From positions 1 through 21,920 of the forward strand of contig CAZBZG010000046.1 in assembly GCA_964496245.1 (NCBI GenBank): a stretch of 21,920 nucleotides of DNA, given 5' to 3'. The DNA comes from CAZBZG01 sp964496245. GTDB lineage: Bacteria > Planctomycetota > SZUA-567. The notes under the pieces are model-generated. The model ran no database searches and was not told where the DNA came from. It was given only the letters and a program-made list of their open reading frames with translations. A program made the position numbers and the translations under genes. Shown here one piece after another: positions 8,001 to 13,970 of this stretch. Numbering within the stretch: the first letter of the stretch is position 1; the number at the start of each line of letters is the position of its first letter.

Positions 8001-8744
8001 CTGGCCATGCAGGAGGACGGCACGCTCGAACGGCTGGCCGGCACCTATCCCCAGGCCGTGCGCGTGAGCGGCACCCTCGCCTCCGGCCTCGAGACCGCGG
8101 ACGAGTTTTTGCGCGCCAAGCAGCTCCAAAAGCCCGAGGCCTGCCGGCAGCTGCTGGAGAGCCTGGAGACGCTCTTCCCGAACGCCGGCAAGGAACTGGC
8201 TCTCCGGTACCACCGGCTGGCCAAGCGGCACATGGCGCAGAAAGCGTGGGAGCCGGCCGGGGCGTTGCTCGCGACAGCCAGCAAACTGGCCCCCGACTGG
8301 TATCTGCCGCGTTTCGATCTCGCCACGATCTTCTTCGAGACCGAGCAGGAAAAGGAGGGCCACCGGGCCTTGGCGCAGGCCTCCCAGGCCGTATCCGAAA
8401 GCTTCGAACTGCAGGTGCACATCGCCGGCTTCTACCTGGACAACCCCAGGGAGGAGCTGCGCAGCCCCGGCCTGGCCCACCAGGCGGCTCAGCGCGCGGT
8501 CGACCTGTCGAACGAAAAGAACCCCCTGGCCTGGGACCTGTGCGCGCGCGCCCTGTTCATGAGCGAGGCCTACACCGAAGCCCTGGCCGCGGTCCAGCAC
8601 GCCATCGAACTCGAGAGGACGCCCGAGCGGGAGGAGCTTCTGCACCGCATCGAAGAGGCCGTCGACCGCTCGCAGGAAGCGCCGGATCCCGAAGAGACCG
8701 TGCCCGGCCCATTTCCCGAACAACGGTTCTTCGAGCCCAACTGA
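5052..8744 (+). CDS. Large receptor-like Ser/Thr protein kinase with zinc ribbon and extracytoplasmic sensor region
   Basis: 1230 residues. A zinc ribbon (Cys30, Cys33, Cys48, Cys51) precedes a complete Hanks kinase domain at about 97-365: ARGGMGVV loop, Lys126, HRDLKPAN (Asp219), DFG (237-239), PPEQ, Asp283; all catalytic residues are present. One membrane segment at 388-406 is followed by a short coiled coil (410-445). The outer region has a beta-rich segment at about 495-670 (LDFKLTANVRVP, WQKVVLSREEGVLRLWVD) resembling concanavalin/LamG folds and interrupted by an acidic linker near 608-628, helical repeats at 675-795, a jelly-roll-like segment at about 865-947 (VTLRVGSDDGCVVWVNGEEL) typical of carbohydrate-binding-like modules, and TPR-like helices to the C-terminus. 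Inferred role: sensing a polymer or protein outside and phosphorylating cytoplasmic targets. Three nt separate it from the upstream gene and one nt from the downstream gene. Ligand and substrates unknown. Confidence 0.94.
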   Translation: MSPTGQPASEHQSSSPLRTEAQVQSGLIVCMLCAHRFDPGGIQGNMYCPRCGRRFNPSAATEETVAIAVGPRGSAPKPPEIPTAERAESAGERFGEYDILSEVARGGMGVVYRARQRTLKRIVALKVLRGGDGASEEDLERFMREAKAAASLSHPNIVPIHELNVHKGQHFFTMDYVEGAPLDRRLEAGPLTPYQACELVEVIARTIHYAHTREIIHRDLKPANIILDTEGRPMLTDFGLAVNLTSDVRSQRMTRTGAVMGTIPYIPPEQAAGRVEQIDARSDVYSLGAVLYEILTGRPPFQGQTQFELLRRVIHQDPIPPRRLYPKIHPDVETICMKCLEKDPRRRYETAEALADDCRAFLHGEVIQARPAGTAYRIYRKALRYRAPIVLVACIVLLAGFAVALSYRASQEKEKMEHKLDRTTFQKELAEMKVAEYKEELNRTWRQEYATSFDNRFRATTNRSDRYHPWYHPKHVKHLRKEARLHIQGTPRKQPDQALFGIHLPVPLDFKLTANVRVPEENPGILLLLVNTDADFRLSESTEVVRLGVPGNPGAKITKGEATLAEAPTFEIEAVPPDAWDADGGWQKVVLSREEGVLRLWVDKAAPVEDDEAETAATEETEAPEAVAGAGAPLLQNEEHDIVSESETLHLALGAKGGTVQIRKLDLSVMGLSQPMIRSLLELAGSLNIHSEHKLARMLYERVVIENTEFHVHIKALRGCARSLAAANRHRKDVQKRLPAECKALAEKIDKRRSLEKGEQEFLLGLAFARLPHAPFKKKAMDYFAQATQAAQPDPADFVQPDRCLSIGPFPAPDGFATRTVLEQEAFNAEAVYEGMHGQVRWTPVAQASAPRASAAFPQKGHRNAEAIFYVRRLFHCKRELPVTLRVGSDDGCVVWVNGEELLRRDVERGLAPGSDLIKTTFLPGENAVLLKIHNRKGASGFSLEAVPDLTNEPVGPCGLLARLETALVYLRLREVENAARHLLAMQEDGTLERLAGTYPQAVRVSGTLASGLETADEFLRAKQLQKPEACRQLLESLETLFPNAGKELALRYHRLAKRHMAQKAWEPAGALLATASKLAPDWYLPRFDLATIFFETEQEKEGHRALAQASQAVSESFELQVHIAGFYLDNPREELRSPGLAHQAAQRAVDLSNEKNPLAWDLCARALFMSEAYTEALAAVQHAIELERTPEREELLHRIEEAVDRSQEAPDPEETVPGPFPEQRFFEPN

Positions 8745-8745
8745 C

Positions 8746-10749
8746 ATGCGTCGACGCGTTTTACCAACACTGTTGATCGGCCTGCTGCTCCTGGTGGCTG
8801 CGGCGAACGCGGCCCGGACCGCCGAACCCGAACGGGACCGGTATCCGCTCTGGTACCCCCCGCTCGCCGTGCTGCGGTCGTCTTCGGCCCACGACCTCGC
8901 CGATCTCGGCCGCTTCCCCGCCGTCTTCTTCGCGCGTACGGCCGCGTACAACGACTGGAACCAGATCCCGCTCCTCGGAACTGTTGACGGACGGACGCTG
9001 CTCGCCGCCCTGGCCGCCGAGGAGGCCACCGACCTCCAGTACCTGCTGCTGCCGCCGGCCTCGTCGCCCGGCGCCGTGCTGCGCGCGCGCGTGCCCGGTC
9101 TGACGTCGCGCGAAGCCAGGGAGGCGTTCCTCGAACGCGCGGGCGCAGCCGATCCGGCGCGCGTGCCGTGCCGAACCGTCGACGGGGAGCTGGTCATCGC
9201 TTCGAACGAGCGCCTGCTGGAGACCTTCACGGGCAGCGCGGAGGGACGGGCTCCCCTGCCGGGGGCAGCGTGGCCGGCCATGCTCGACGCCGCGCTCCAC
9301 GCGCCGGCCCGCACGCTGACCGGGTGGATCCACCTCCGGTGGGCGCTGGACGTGGCCGGCACGCTCACGGGCTTCTCCTTGAGCGAGCGGCTTCTGCTTG
9401 GCGGGGTCGACGTGCCACCGGCCCTCGTCTTCTCCGCGGTCACCCGCGAAGACACCCTCGATCTGCAACTCGGCGTGCCGCTTTCGCCGGACCGGGCCAC
9501 ACAGGGCGCGGCGGCCGCGGCCGTCCCCCTCGGTCCGCTCGCGGCCGCGCTCCCCGATGCAGCCGAACTCGCAGTCCATCTGCACCTGGATTCCCTGCGC
9601 GCGACTGCCGAGGACCGCCCGCTCTGGGAGGCCCTGATCGCGCTTCTCAACGTGCCTTTGCCCGAGACCGCCTACAACATCGAGCAGACCACACGCGGCT
9701 TCCGCCTGCTCACCGGCCTCCACCCGCAGCACAGCCTGCTCGACGGCCTGGGCACGGGGCTGGCGCTGGGGCTGTGGACCGGACCTGACGGCACCTCCGA
9801 CTGGGTGGTGGTGGCCGATGTCACGGACGCGGCCAGAATCGAACAGACCCTGCGGCGCGGTCTGGCGTGGGGGCGCTTCTTCGCCGAAGAGCACGGCGCG
9901 CGCTTCCAGGTCCGGGATCTCGCCTCCCAGCAGGTTTGTTTCGCCAGGGAGATCGCGGTGGGCGAAACCCGCTTCGCCGTGCGCCTGGGAGCGCGGCATC
10001 TCCTGGTCGCGCGCCGCACCCCCACGCTCGCGGCCGTGCAGGAGCGCCTGACCGGGACGGCGGCCGCGGCGCCTCCTGCGCCGGCCGGTCTCGCCTGGCG
10101 TCTGCGGCTGTCAGACGCCACAGCCGGCCACCTCGACAGCGGCGCGCTCTCCGCCCTGATGGCCCTGGTGCTGCATACCGAGACCGGGCGGCTCCATGTC
10201 GACGCAGAGGAGATCGCGCTGACCGCCCGGGGACCCACCGCCCCGCTCTCGCTGGCCCTGCTGGGCGGTGCCCTGGGCCGACACCTGGAAGGCGCCCTGC
10301 TGCCGGACCCGGCCGACAACGCCGAAGCGTGGCTCCGCCTCTTCCTGGCCGCGCAGCAAACCTTTCGCCACCTTTCGCTCGGAACCCTGACCGAGACCGG
10401 GCCGGGCTTTGCCCCGCGCCTGACCGACCTCGTGCGCACCGAGCGCCTGGAGCGTTTCTACAACCGGTTGTACGACTTCTCCGACCAGGGCTTCACCTTT
10501 GCCCAAGTCGCCCGGGCCGGCCGCATCGCAGGCTACACCCTGCGCATTGCGCAGAGCCGGGGCGGCACGCCCCTGGACGGTTCCGCCGAGTGGATCCTGC
10601 TGGCCGAACCGCATGACCCGCATGCCTGTCCGGCCCTGCTCATCGACCAGGACGGCCGCGTGCTCGCCCGCCGGCTCTCCCCTGCGCACACCCCCTCCCT
10701 CGCCGACCTCCCTGCCGACTTGACCGAAGCCGGGTGGCGGAAACGCTAG
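8746..10749 (+). CDS. Secreted or periplasmic protein of unknown function
   Basis: 667 residues beginning with a signal peptide (MRRRVLPTLLIGLLLLVAAA, then NAARTA). I do not recognise a firm family. The body is an Ala/Leu/Arg-rich alternation of helices and strands with repeated phrases such as VVVADVTDAARIEQTLRRGL and AARHLL-like helices, resembling DUF3352-type proteins in texture only. The last hundred residues (GRIAGYTLRIAQ, then WILLAEPHDP and PALLIDQDGRVLARRL) resemble the C-terminal beta unit of DUF2950-like and pseudopilin-like proteins, a tentative match. No catalytic motif is visible. The ATG follows the kinase stop by one nt and has no clear ribosome site, implying translational coupling; it is therefore a good candidate partner or target of the kinase and the exported parvulin-like protein. 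The gene is convergent with the sigma factor gene. Confidence 0.8.
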   Translation: MRRRVLPTLLIGLLLLVAAANAARTAEPERDRYPLWYPPLAVLRSSSAHDLADLGRFPAVFFARTAAYNDWNQIPLLGTVDGRTLLAALAAEEATDLQYLLLPPASSPGAVLRARVPGLTSREAREAFLERAGAADPARVPCRTVDGELVIASNERLLETFTGSAEGRAPLPGAAWPAMLDAALHAPARTLTGWIHLRWALDVAGTLTGFSLSERLLLGGVDVPPALVFSAVTREDTLDLQLGVPLSPDRATQGAAAAAVPLGPLAAALPDAAELAVHLHLDSLRATAEDRPLWEALIALLNVPLPETAYNIEQTTRGFRLLTGLHPQHSLLDGLGTGLALGLWTGPDGTSDWVVVADVTDAARIEQTLRRGLAWGRFFAEEHGARFQVRDLASQQVCFAREIAVGETRFAVRLGARHLLVARRTPTLAAVQERLTGTAAAAPPAPAGLAWRLRLSDATAGHLDSGALSALMALVLHTETGRLHVDAEEIALTARGPTAPLSLALLGGALGRHLEGALLPDPADNAEAWLRLFLAAQQTFRHLSLGTLTETGPGFAPRLTDLVRTERLERFYNRLYDFSDQGFTFAQVARAGRIAGYTLRIAQSRGGTPLDGSAEWILLAEPHDPHACPALLIDQDGRVLARRLSPAHTPSLADLPADLTEAGWRKR

Positions 10750-10760
10750 CGCCAGGTAGT

Positions 10761-10808
10761 CCCCGCTGCGCCGCAGCGTAGCGCAGGCGCGCAGGGGTGG
10801 CGCCACCC
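10761..10808. terminator. GC-rich hairpins between convergent genes, possible bidirectional terminator
   Basis: The 101-bp gap between two convergent stops contains GCTGCG-C-CGCAGC (10765-10777) and the perfect 14-base palindrome GGGTGGCGCCACCC (10795-10808). There is no T-run, so this is not a classical intrinsic terminator; it may be a transcription barrier. Confidence 0.3.
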
Positions 10809-10850
10809 ACGTTTGACTTGGATGGGAGATCCGGGAGAGAGCGCTTGGTC

Positions 10851-11681
10851 TCACGCCCCCGTATCGAGCACCTTGATCAACGCTTTGAGCGCCTGGGTCT
10901 CGATCTGACGCACGCGTTCGCGCGTGATGGAGGGACGGAGCTTGGCGCCGATGGCTTCGAGCGTGAGCACCCGGTCGGTGCCCACTCCGTAGCGGAAGCG
11001 GATGATCTTTTCGGCGCGCTCGTCCAGGCATTCGAGCAGGAGATTGAGCTTCTCCTCCTCGTTGTCCGTGAAGATGTGCTCGGGCGAGTAGTCCTTGCCC
11101 GCCCGGGCCAGGGTTTCTTCCAGCTCGTTCTGGCCGTCCTCGTCCGACGTGCGGCTGCCGTAGCCCGAAGCCGAGCTCGTGGCCGCGCTGATGGCCTTCT
11201 GGATCACCTCGATCTTGTCGGGCGGGAGCTCCATTTTCTCGGCGATCTCGATGGGGGTGGCCTGCCGTGCGAATTGCTGGCTGAGCTCCTTGCTCGCCCG
11301 GCGCCAGCGGCTGACGATGTCCACCATGTAGGCGGGCACACGCACGTTCTTCACCTTGGCCGTGAGCGCGCGGCGGATGGCCTGCTTGATCCACCACGAG
11401 GCATAGGTGGAAAAGCGCCGTCCCTCCTCCGGGCGGAAGCGTTCCACCGCCTTGAGCAGTCCGAGATTGCCCTCGGCGATCAGGTCGAGCAGGGAGAGCC
11501 CGTGGCGCGAGTACTTCTTGGCGATGCTGACCACGAGCCGCAGGTTGCTGCGGATCATCTCCTCCCGAGCCTCGGTGTCCCCCCGGGCGATGCGCCGCGC
11601 CAGGCTCTTCTCCTCCTGCTCGGTCAGCAGCTTGAAATGGCTGATCTCCTTGAGGTAGAGTTCGATGTCGCTGTCGCTCAT
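10851..11681 (-). CDS. RpoD/RpoS-like sigma70-family (group 2 type) sigma factor
   Basis: 276 residues. It starts with region 1.2 (SDIELYLKEI) and lacks region 1.1. Region 2 is canonical: EEMIRSNLRLVVSIAKKY, DLIAEGNLGLLKAVERF and FSTYASWWIKQAIRRAL (core binding, -10 recognition and melting). Region 3 follows at about 115-170. Region 4 covers about 205-270, with FRYGVG and TRERVRQIETQALKAL. Region 4.2 appears to carry two extra residues (AKLRPSI between the helix-turn-helix Gly and TRER, where RpoD and RpoS have five residues). The ATG at 11681 is preceded by AGGAA and by a good promoter; the upstream frame extension has no sigma homology. Absence of 1.1 and the short length suggest an alternative or general-stress type rather than the main housekeeping sigma, but the genome's other sigma genes are not visible. 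It is divergent from the deoxyribosyltransferase-like gene. Confidence 0.93.
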   Translation of the reverse strand: MSDSDIELYLKEISHFKLLTEQEEKSLARRIARGDTEAREEMIRSNLRLVVSIAKKYSRHGLSLLDLIAEGNLGLLKAVERFRPEEGRRFSTYASWWIKQAIRRALTAKVKNVRVPAYMVDIVSRWRRASKELSQQFARQATPIEIAEKMELPPDKIEVIQKAISAATSSASGYGSRTSDEDGQNELEETLARAGKDYSPEHIFTDNEEEKLNLLLECLDERAEKIIRFRYGVGTDRVLTLEAIGAKLRPSITRERVRQIETQALKALIKVLDTGA

Positions 11682-11720
11682 GGATGGTCGTTCCTGAGAC
11701 GCGTTTCCTCGTCCCTCATG

Positions 11721-11750
11721 GTAATGCCGCAAGCCGGTTTGGCAAGTCAA
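11721..11750 (-). promoter_or_regulatory. Promoter of the sigma factor gene
   Basis: Minus strand: TTGACT (11750-11745), 18-nt spacer, CATTAC (11726-11721). The predicted start near 11714 gives a leader of about 33 nt to the ATG at 11681. Confidence 0.45.
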
Positions 11751-11843
11751 AATGTCGGCCCCGGCCCGCGCGGGCGCGTCGTACGGACACGCCGGCAAGG
11801 CGACGCCTCGCGCGGGCTCGGCCCGCGCAAACCTTCCTTTCGC

Positions 11844-11872
11844 TTGACTTATGCCCGGCGAACCGGTTCTAT
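11844..11872 (+). promoter_or_regulatory. Promoter of the deoxyribosyltransferase-like gene
   Basis: TTGACT (11844-11849), 17-nt spacer, TTCTAT (11867-11872); predicted start near 11879, 38 nt before the ATG at 11917. The -35 box and an AACCGG element in the spacer are shared with the divergent promoter at 11721-11750, so a common regulator or the same sigma factor is possible. Confidence 0.4.
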
Positions 11873-11916
11873 GAACGGGATGCGCGTGCATCCGATGGCG
11901 ACGCAGCGGGGACCCC

Positions 11917-12384
11917 ATGCGGATCTACCTGGCAGCCCCCCTCTTCACCCAGGTGCAACGCGCCTGGAACCGCGCCCTCGCCCAAACCATCGTCAGGGCC
12001 GGGACCGATTGGGAGATCACCCTGCCGCAGGACTTCCGCGCCGAGGGCCGGTTCAACGACGCGCGGCACTATCCCGCGCTCTTCCGGCGCTGCCTCGAGG
12101 CGCTCGGCGCCTGCCACGTGGTTCTGGCCGTGCTCGACGGCGCAGACGTGGACAGCGGCACGGCCTTCGAGCTGGGCTACGCGCGCGCCCTGGGGAAGAG
12201 TATCGTGGGCCTGCGCACCGACTACCGGCCGGGCGCGGACCACGGGGTCAACCTGATGTGCGCCCGCGCCTGCGACTACCGGATCCGCGAATTCGCGTTC
12301 CAGGAGAACCCCAAACCCCTGGCCGACGCCGTGGTGCGCCGGCTGCACAGCATCGCCCGGCAACGAGAGGCCAGAGCCGAATGA
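11917..12384 (+). CDS. Nucleoside 2-deoxyribosyltransferase family protein
   Basis: 155 residues, the usual length of this family. It begins directly with the strand MRIYLAAPLF, which supports the ATG at 11917, preceded by GGGGA. The signature LDGADVDSGTAFELGYA contains Asp74, Asp78 and the probable nucleophile Glu85, followed by GKSIVGLRTDYR. Family members transfer deoxyribose between bases in nucleotide salvage, or cleave the N-glycosidic bond of nucleoside monophosphates; the sequence alone does not say which. Relatives also act in nucleotide-based signalling and defence, but no such partner is visible. It is followed after 40 nt by a diguanylate cyclase gene on the same strand, and the two probably form an operon. 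Confidence 0.88.
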   Translation: MRIYLAAPLFTQVQRAWNRALAQTIVRAGTDWEITLPQDFRAEGRFNDARHYPALFRRCLEALGACHVVLAVLDGADVDSGTAFELGYARALGKSIVGLRTDYRPGADHGVNLMCARACDYRIREFAFQENPKPLADAVVRRLHSIARQREARAE

Positions 12385-12424
12385 CGCCCCCGGCCGCGGC
12401 GGCCAGCAAGGGAAGGAAGGCAAG

Positions 12425-13666
12425 ATGAACCTCGAAAGCGGAACGACCGGCGAACCGGAATCCCGGGACCCCCTCCAGGACGAGGCGCGGCAGGAACTGG
12501 AGTCGCTCGGCCAGCAGGCCGCGGAGGACCTGGCGAATCTCGACCACAACGCCCTGGTCAAGAAGTATCTGGAACTGCAGCGCGCCTACATCTCGGCCCT
12601 CAATGCGGTCATGCTCTTCAAGCGTCAGCTCACGGCCATGCAGAACCACACCATCAAGAGCGGCCAGCTGGCCGAGCTCTCCCGCAAGTTCAAGATGGTG
12701 GACCTCGACATCATCACGAACGCGGCCGTACGCGAGGTGCCCCTTTTCCTGGAAGCCGGCTACGGCGCCCTCTTCCTCTTCGACCGCGAGACCCAGCTGA
12801 TCACGCTGCAGGGCGCGTGGCCCGAGCGTCCCCAGCAGCCGGCCCTCCACCTGGTCAACGACGCGGACACGGCGATCGTCCACTTCCTGCGCACCGAGCG
12901 CGACCCCCTGTCCGTGGAGAACCGGCCCGCCTACGAGGAGCGCACGGGGCGCGAGTTCCGCCCCATCCCGGCGGACGAGCCCCTGCAGGAGGGGGCGCTC
13001 CTGTGCCCGCTCGTCGTCGGCATGCAGGAAGAGCACGAGATGCTGGTCGGCGTGCTCACCGTGGGAAAGAAGAAGACGGGGTTCACCAAGCACGAAGAGC
13101 ACCTGGCCGCCATGATGGCCGAGATGATCGGTACGGCCATCAGCACCTCCCGCCTGATCGAGCAGATGAGCCACCTGGCGGAGACCGACGGACTGACCCA
13201 GCTCTACAACCACCGCCACTTTCAGCAGGAACTCGACCGCGCCATGGCCGCGGCCCGCCGGTACCGGACGCCGCTGTCCCTGGCCATGATCGACATCGAC
13301 CAGTTCAAGGAGTTCAATGACGCCCACGGCCACCAGGCCGGCGACCACATCCTCCAGGAGATCGCGCGCGTCATCCGCATGGCCCTTCGCGAGCAGGTGG
13401 ACATCCCGGCCCGCTACGGCGGCGAAGAGTTCACGGTCATTATGCCGAACACCGACTTGGAGGGGGCCCGGGTGGCGAGCGAGCGCATCCGCGAGAGCAT
13501 CGAGAGAACCCGCATTCCGCTGGGCAGCGAACCGGCGTCGGTCACGGTGAGCGTAGGCGTGGCCCAGTACGCGGACGACCAGTCCAAGGGCCAGCTCATC
13601 GACCTGGCCGACATGGCGCTCTACCGCGCAAAACGGGCGGGACGGAACCGGGTGGAAATGGCGTAG
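12425..13666 (+). CDS. GAF-GGDEF diguanylate cyclase
   Basis: 413 residues, apparently cytoplasmic with no membrane segment. Residues 15-80 form a coiled coil, about 90-245 a GAF-like sensor domain (YGALFLFDRETQLITLQG, ALLCPLVVG), and about 250-413 a GGDEF domain. The active site GGEEF is at 332-336, with metal ligand Asp290 in MIDID and the FKEFND motif at 294-299, so c-di-GMP synthesis from two GTP is likely. The product-inhibition I-site RxxD should lie five residues before GGEEF; there the sequence reads EQVD, so the arginine is missing (an Arg sits one position earlier). Output may therefore not be feedback-limited by the canonical route. A strong purine-rich ribosome site (GGAAGGAAGG) precedes the ATG. 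The preceding gene ends 40 nt upstream. Confidence 0.95.
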   Translation: MNLESGTTGEPESRDPLQDEARQELESLGQQAAEDLANLDHNALVKKYLELQRAYISALNAVMLFKRQLTAMQNHTIKSGQLAELSRKFKMVDLDIITNAAVREVPLFLEAGYGALFLFDRETQLITLQGAWPERPQQPALHLVNDADTAIVHFLRTERDPLSVENRPAYEERTGREFRPIPADEPLQEGALLCPLVVGMQEEHEMLVGVLTVGKKKTGFTKHEEHLAAMMAEMIGTAISTSRLIEQMSHLAETDGLTQLYNHRHFQQELDRAMAAARRYRTPLSLAMIDIDQFKEFNDAHGHQAGDHILQEIARVIRMALREQVDIPARYGGEEFTVIMPNTDLEGARVASERIRESIERTRIPLGSEPASVTVSVGVAQYADDQSKGQLIDLADMALYRAKRAGRNRVEMA

Positions 13667-13716
13667 AAGGCGGGCCCTTCCGCGCCCGCGAGACACTTCA
13701 CCGTCCGCGCGGGTGC

Positions 13717-13800
13717 CATGCCCACCCTTGGGTGGGCATGCGCGGGTTGCCCCATGCCCACCTCGGGGTGGACATGCCACCCGCTCTTCAGCGGATGTGG
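13717..13800. repeat. Three tandem hairpins between convergent genes
   Basis: Within the 304-bp gap between the cyclase stop (13666) and the secDF stop (13971): a perfect 24-base palindrome at 13717-13740 (arms CATGCCCACCC), a related imperfect one at 13753-13776 (arms CATGCCCACC and GGTGGACATG), and CCGCT-CTTC-AGCGG at 13781-13794 with flanking CCAC/GTGG. A further stem GACGCGCG/CGCGCGTC is at 13886-13913. These probably end transcription from both sides. No gene was found in the gap. Confidence 0.65.
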
Positions 13801-13970
13801 ACGCATCTTGTTTGGTGGTTGGTGAGCGGAAGGCTCTCGGTTTCGTAGGCCAACCGAAAAGCAGGGTGCGTGGGGCTGTGCGGCGGACGCGCGCACGCTC
13901 GCACGCGCGCGTCTTCCGTGCGCGGAACCCCGCCGGAGCGGGAGGCACAGGCAGACGGAGCGAGAGCCCC

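Noticed and set aside
6636..9650. 1004-codon open frame on the minus strand opposite the second kinase and the secreted protein
   Set aside because: Arg/Gly/Ala-rich composition without domains; shadow of the plus-strand genes.
10813..10841. Plus-strand promoter (TTGACT at 10813) between the secreted-protein and sigma genes
   Set aside because: No acceptable -10 box at 16-18 nt, and it would read antisense into the sigma factor gene.
13717..13800. CRISPR array
   Set aside because: Only two related units, each a palindrome with no regular spacer and no cas genes.
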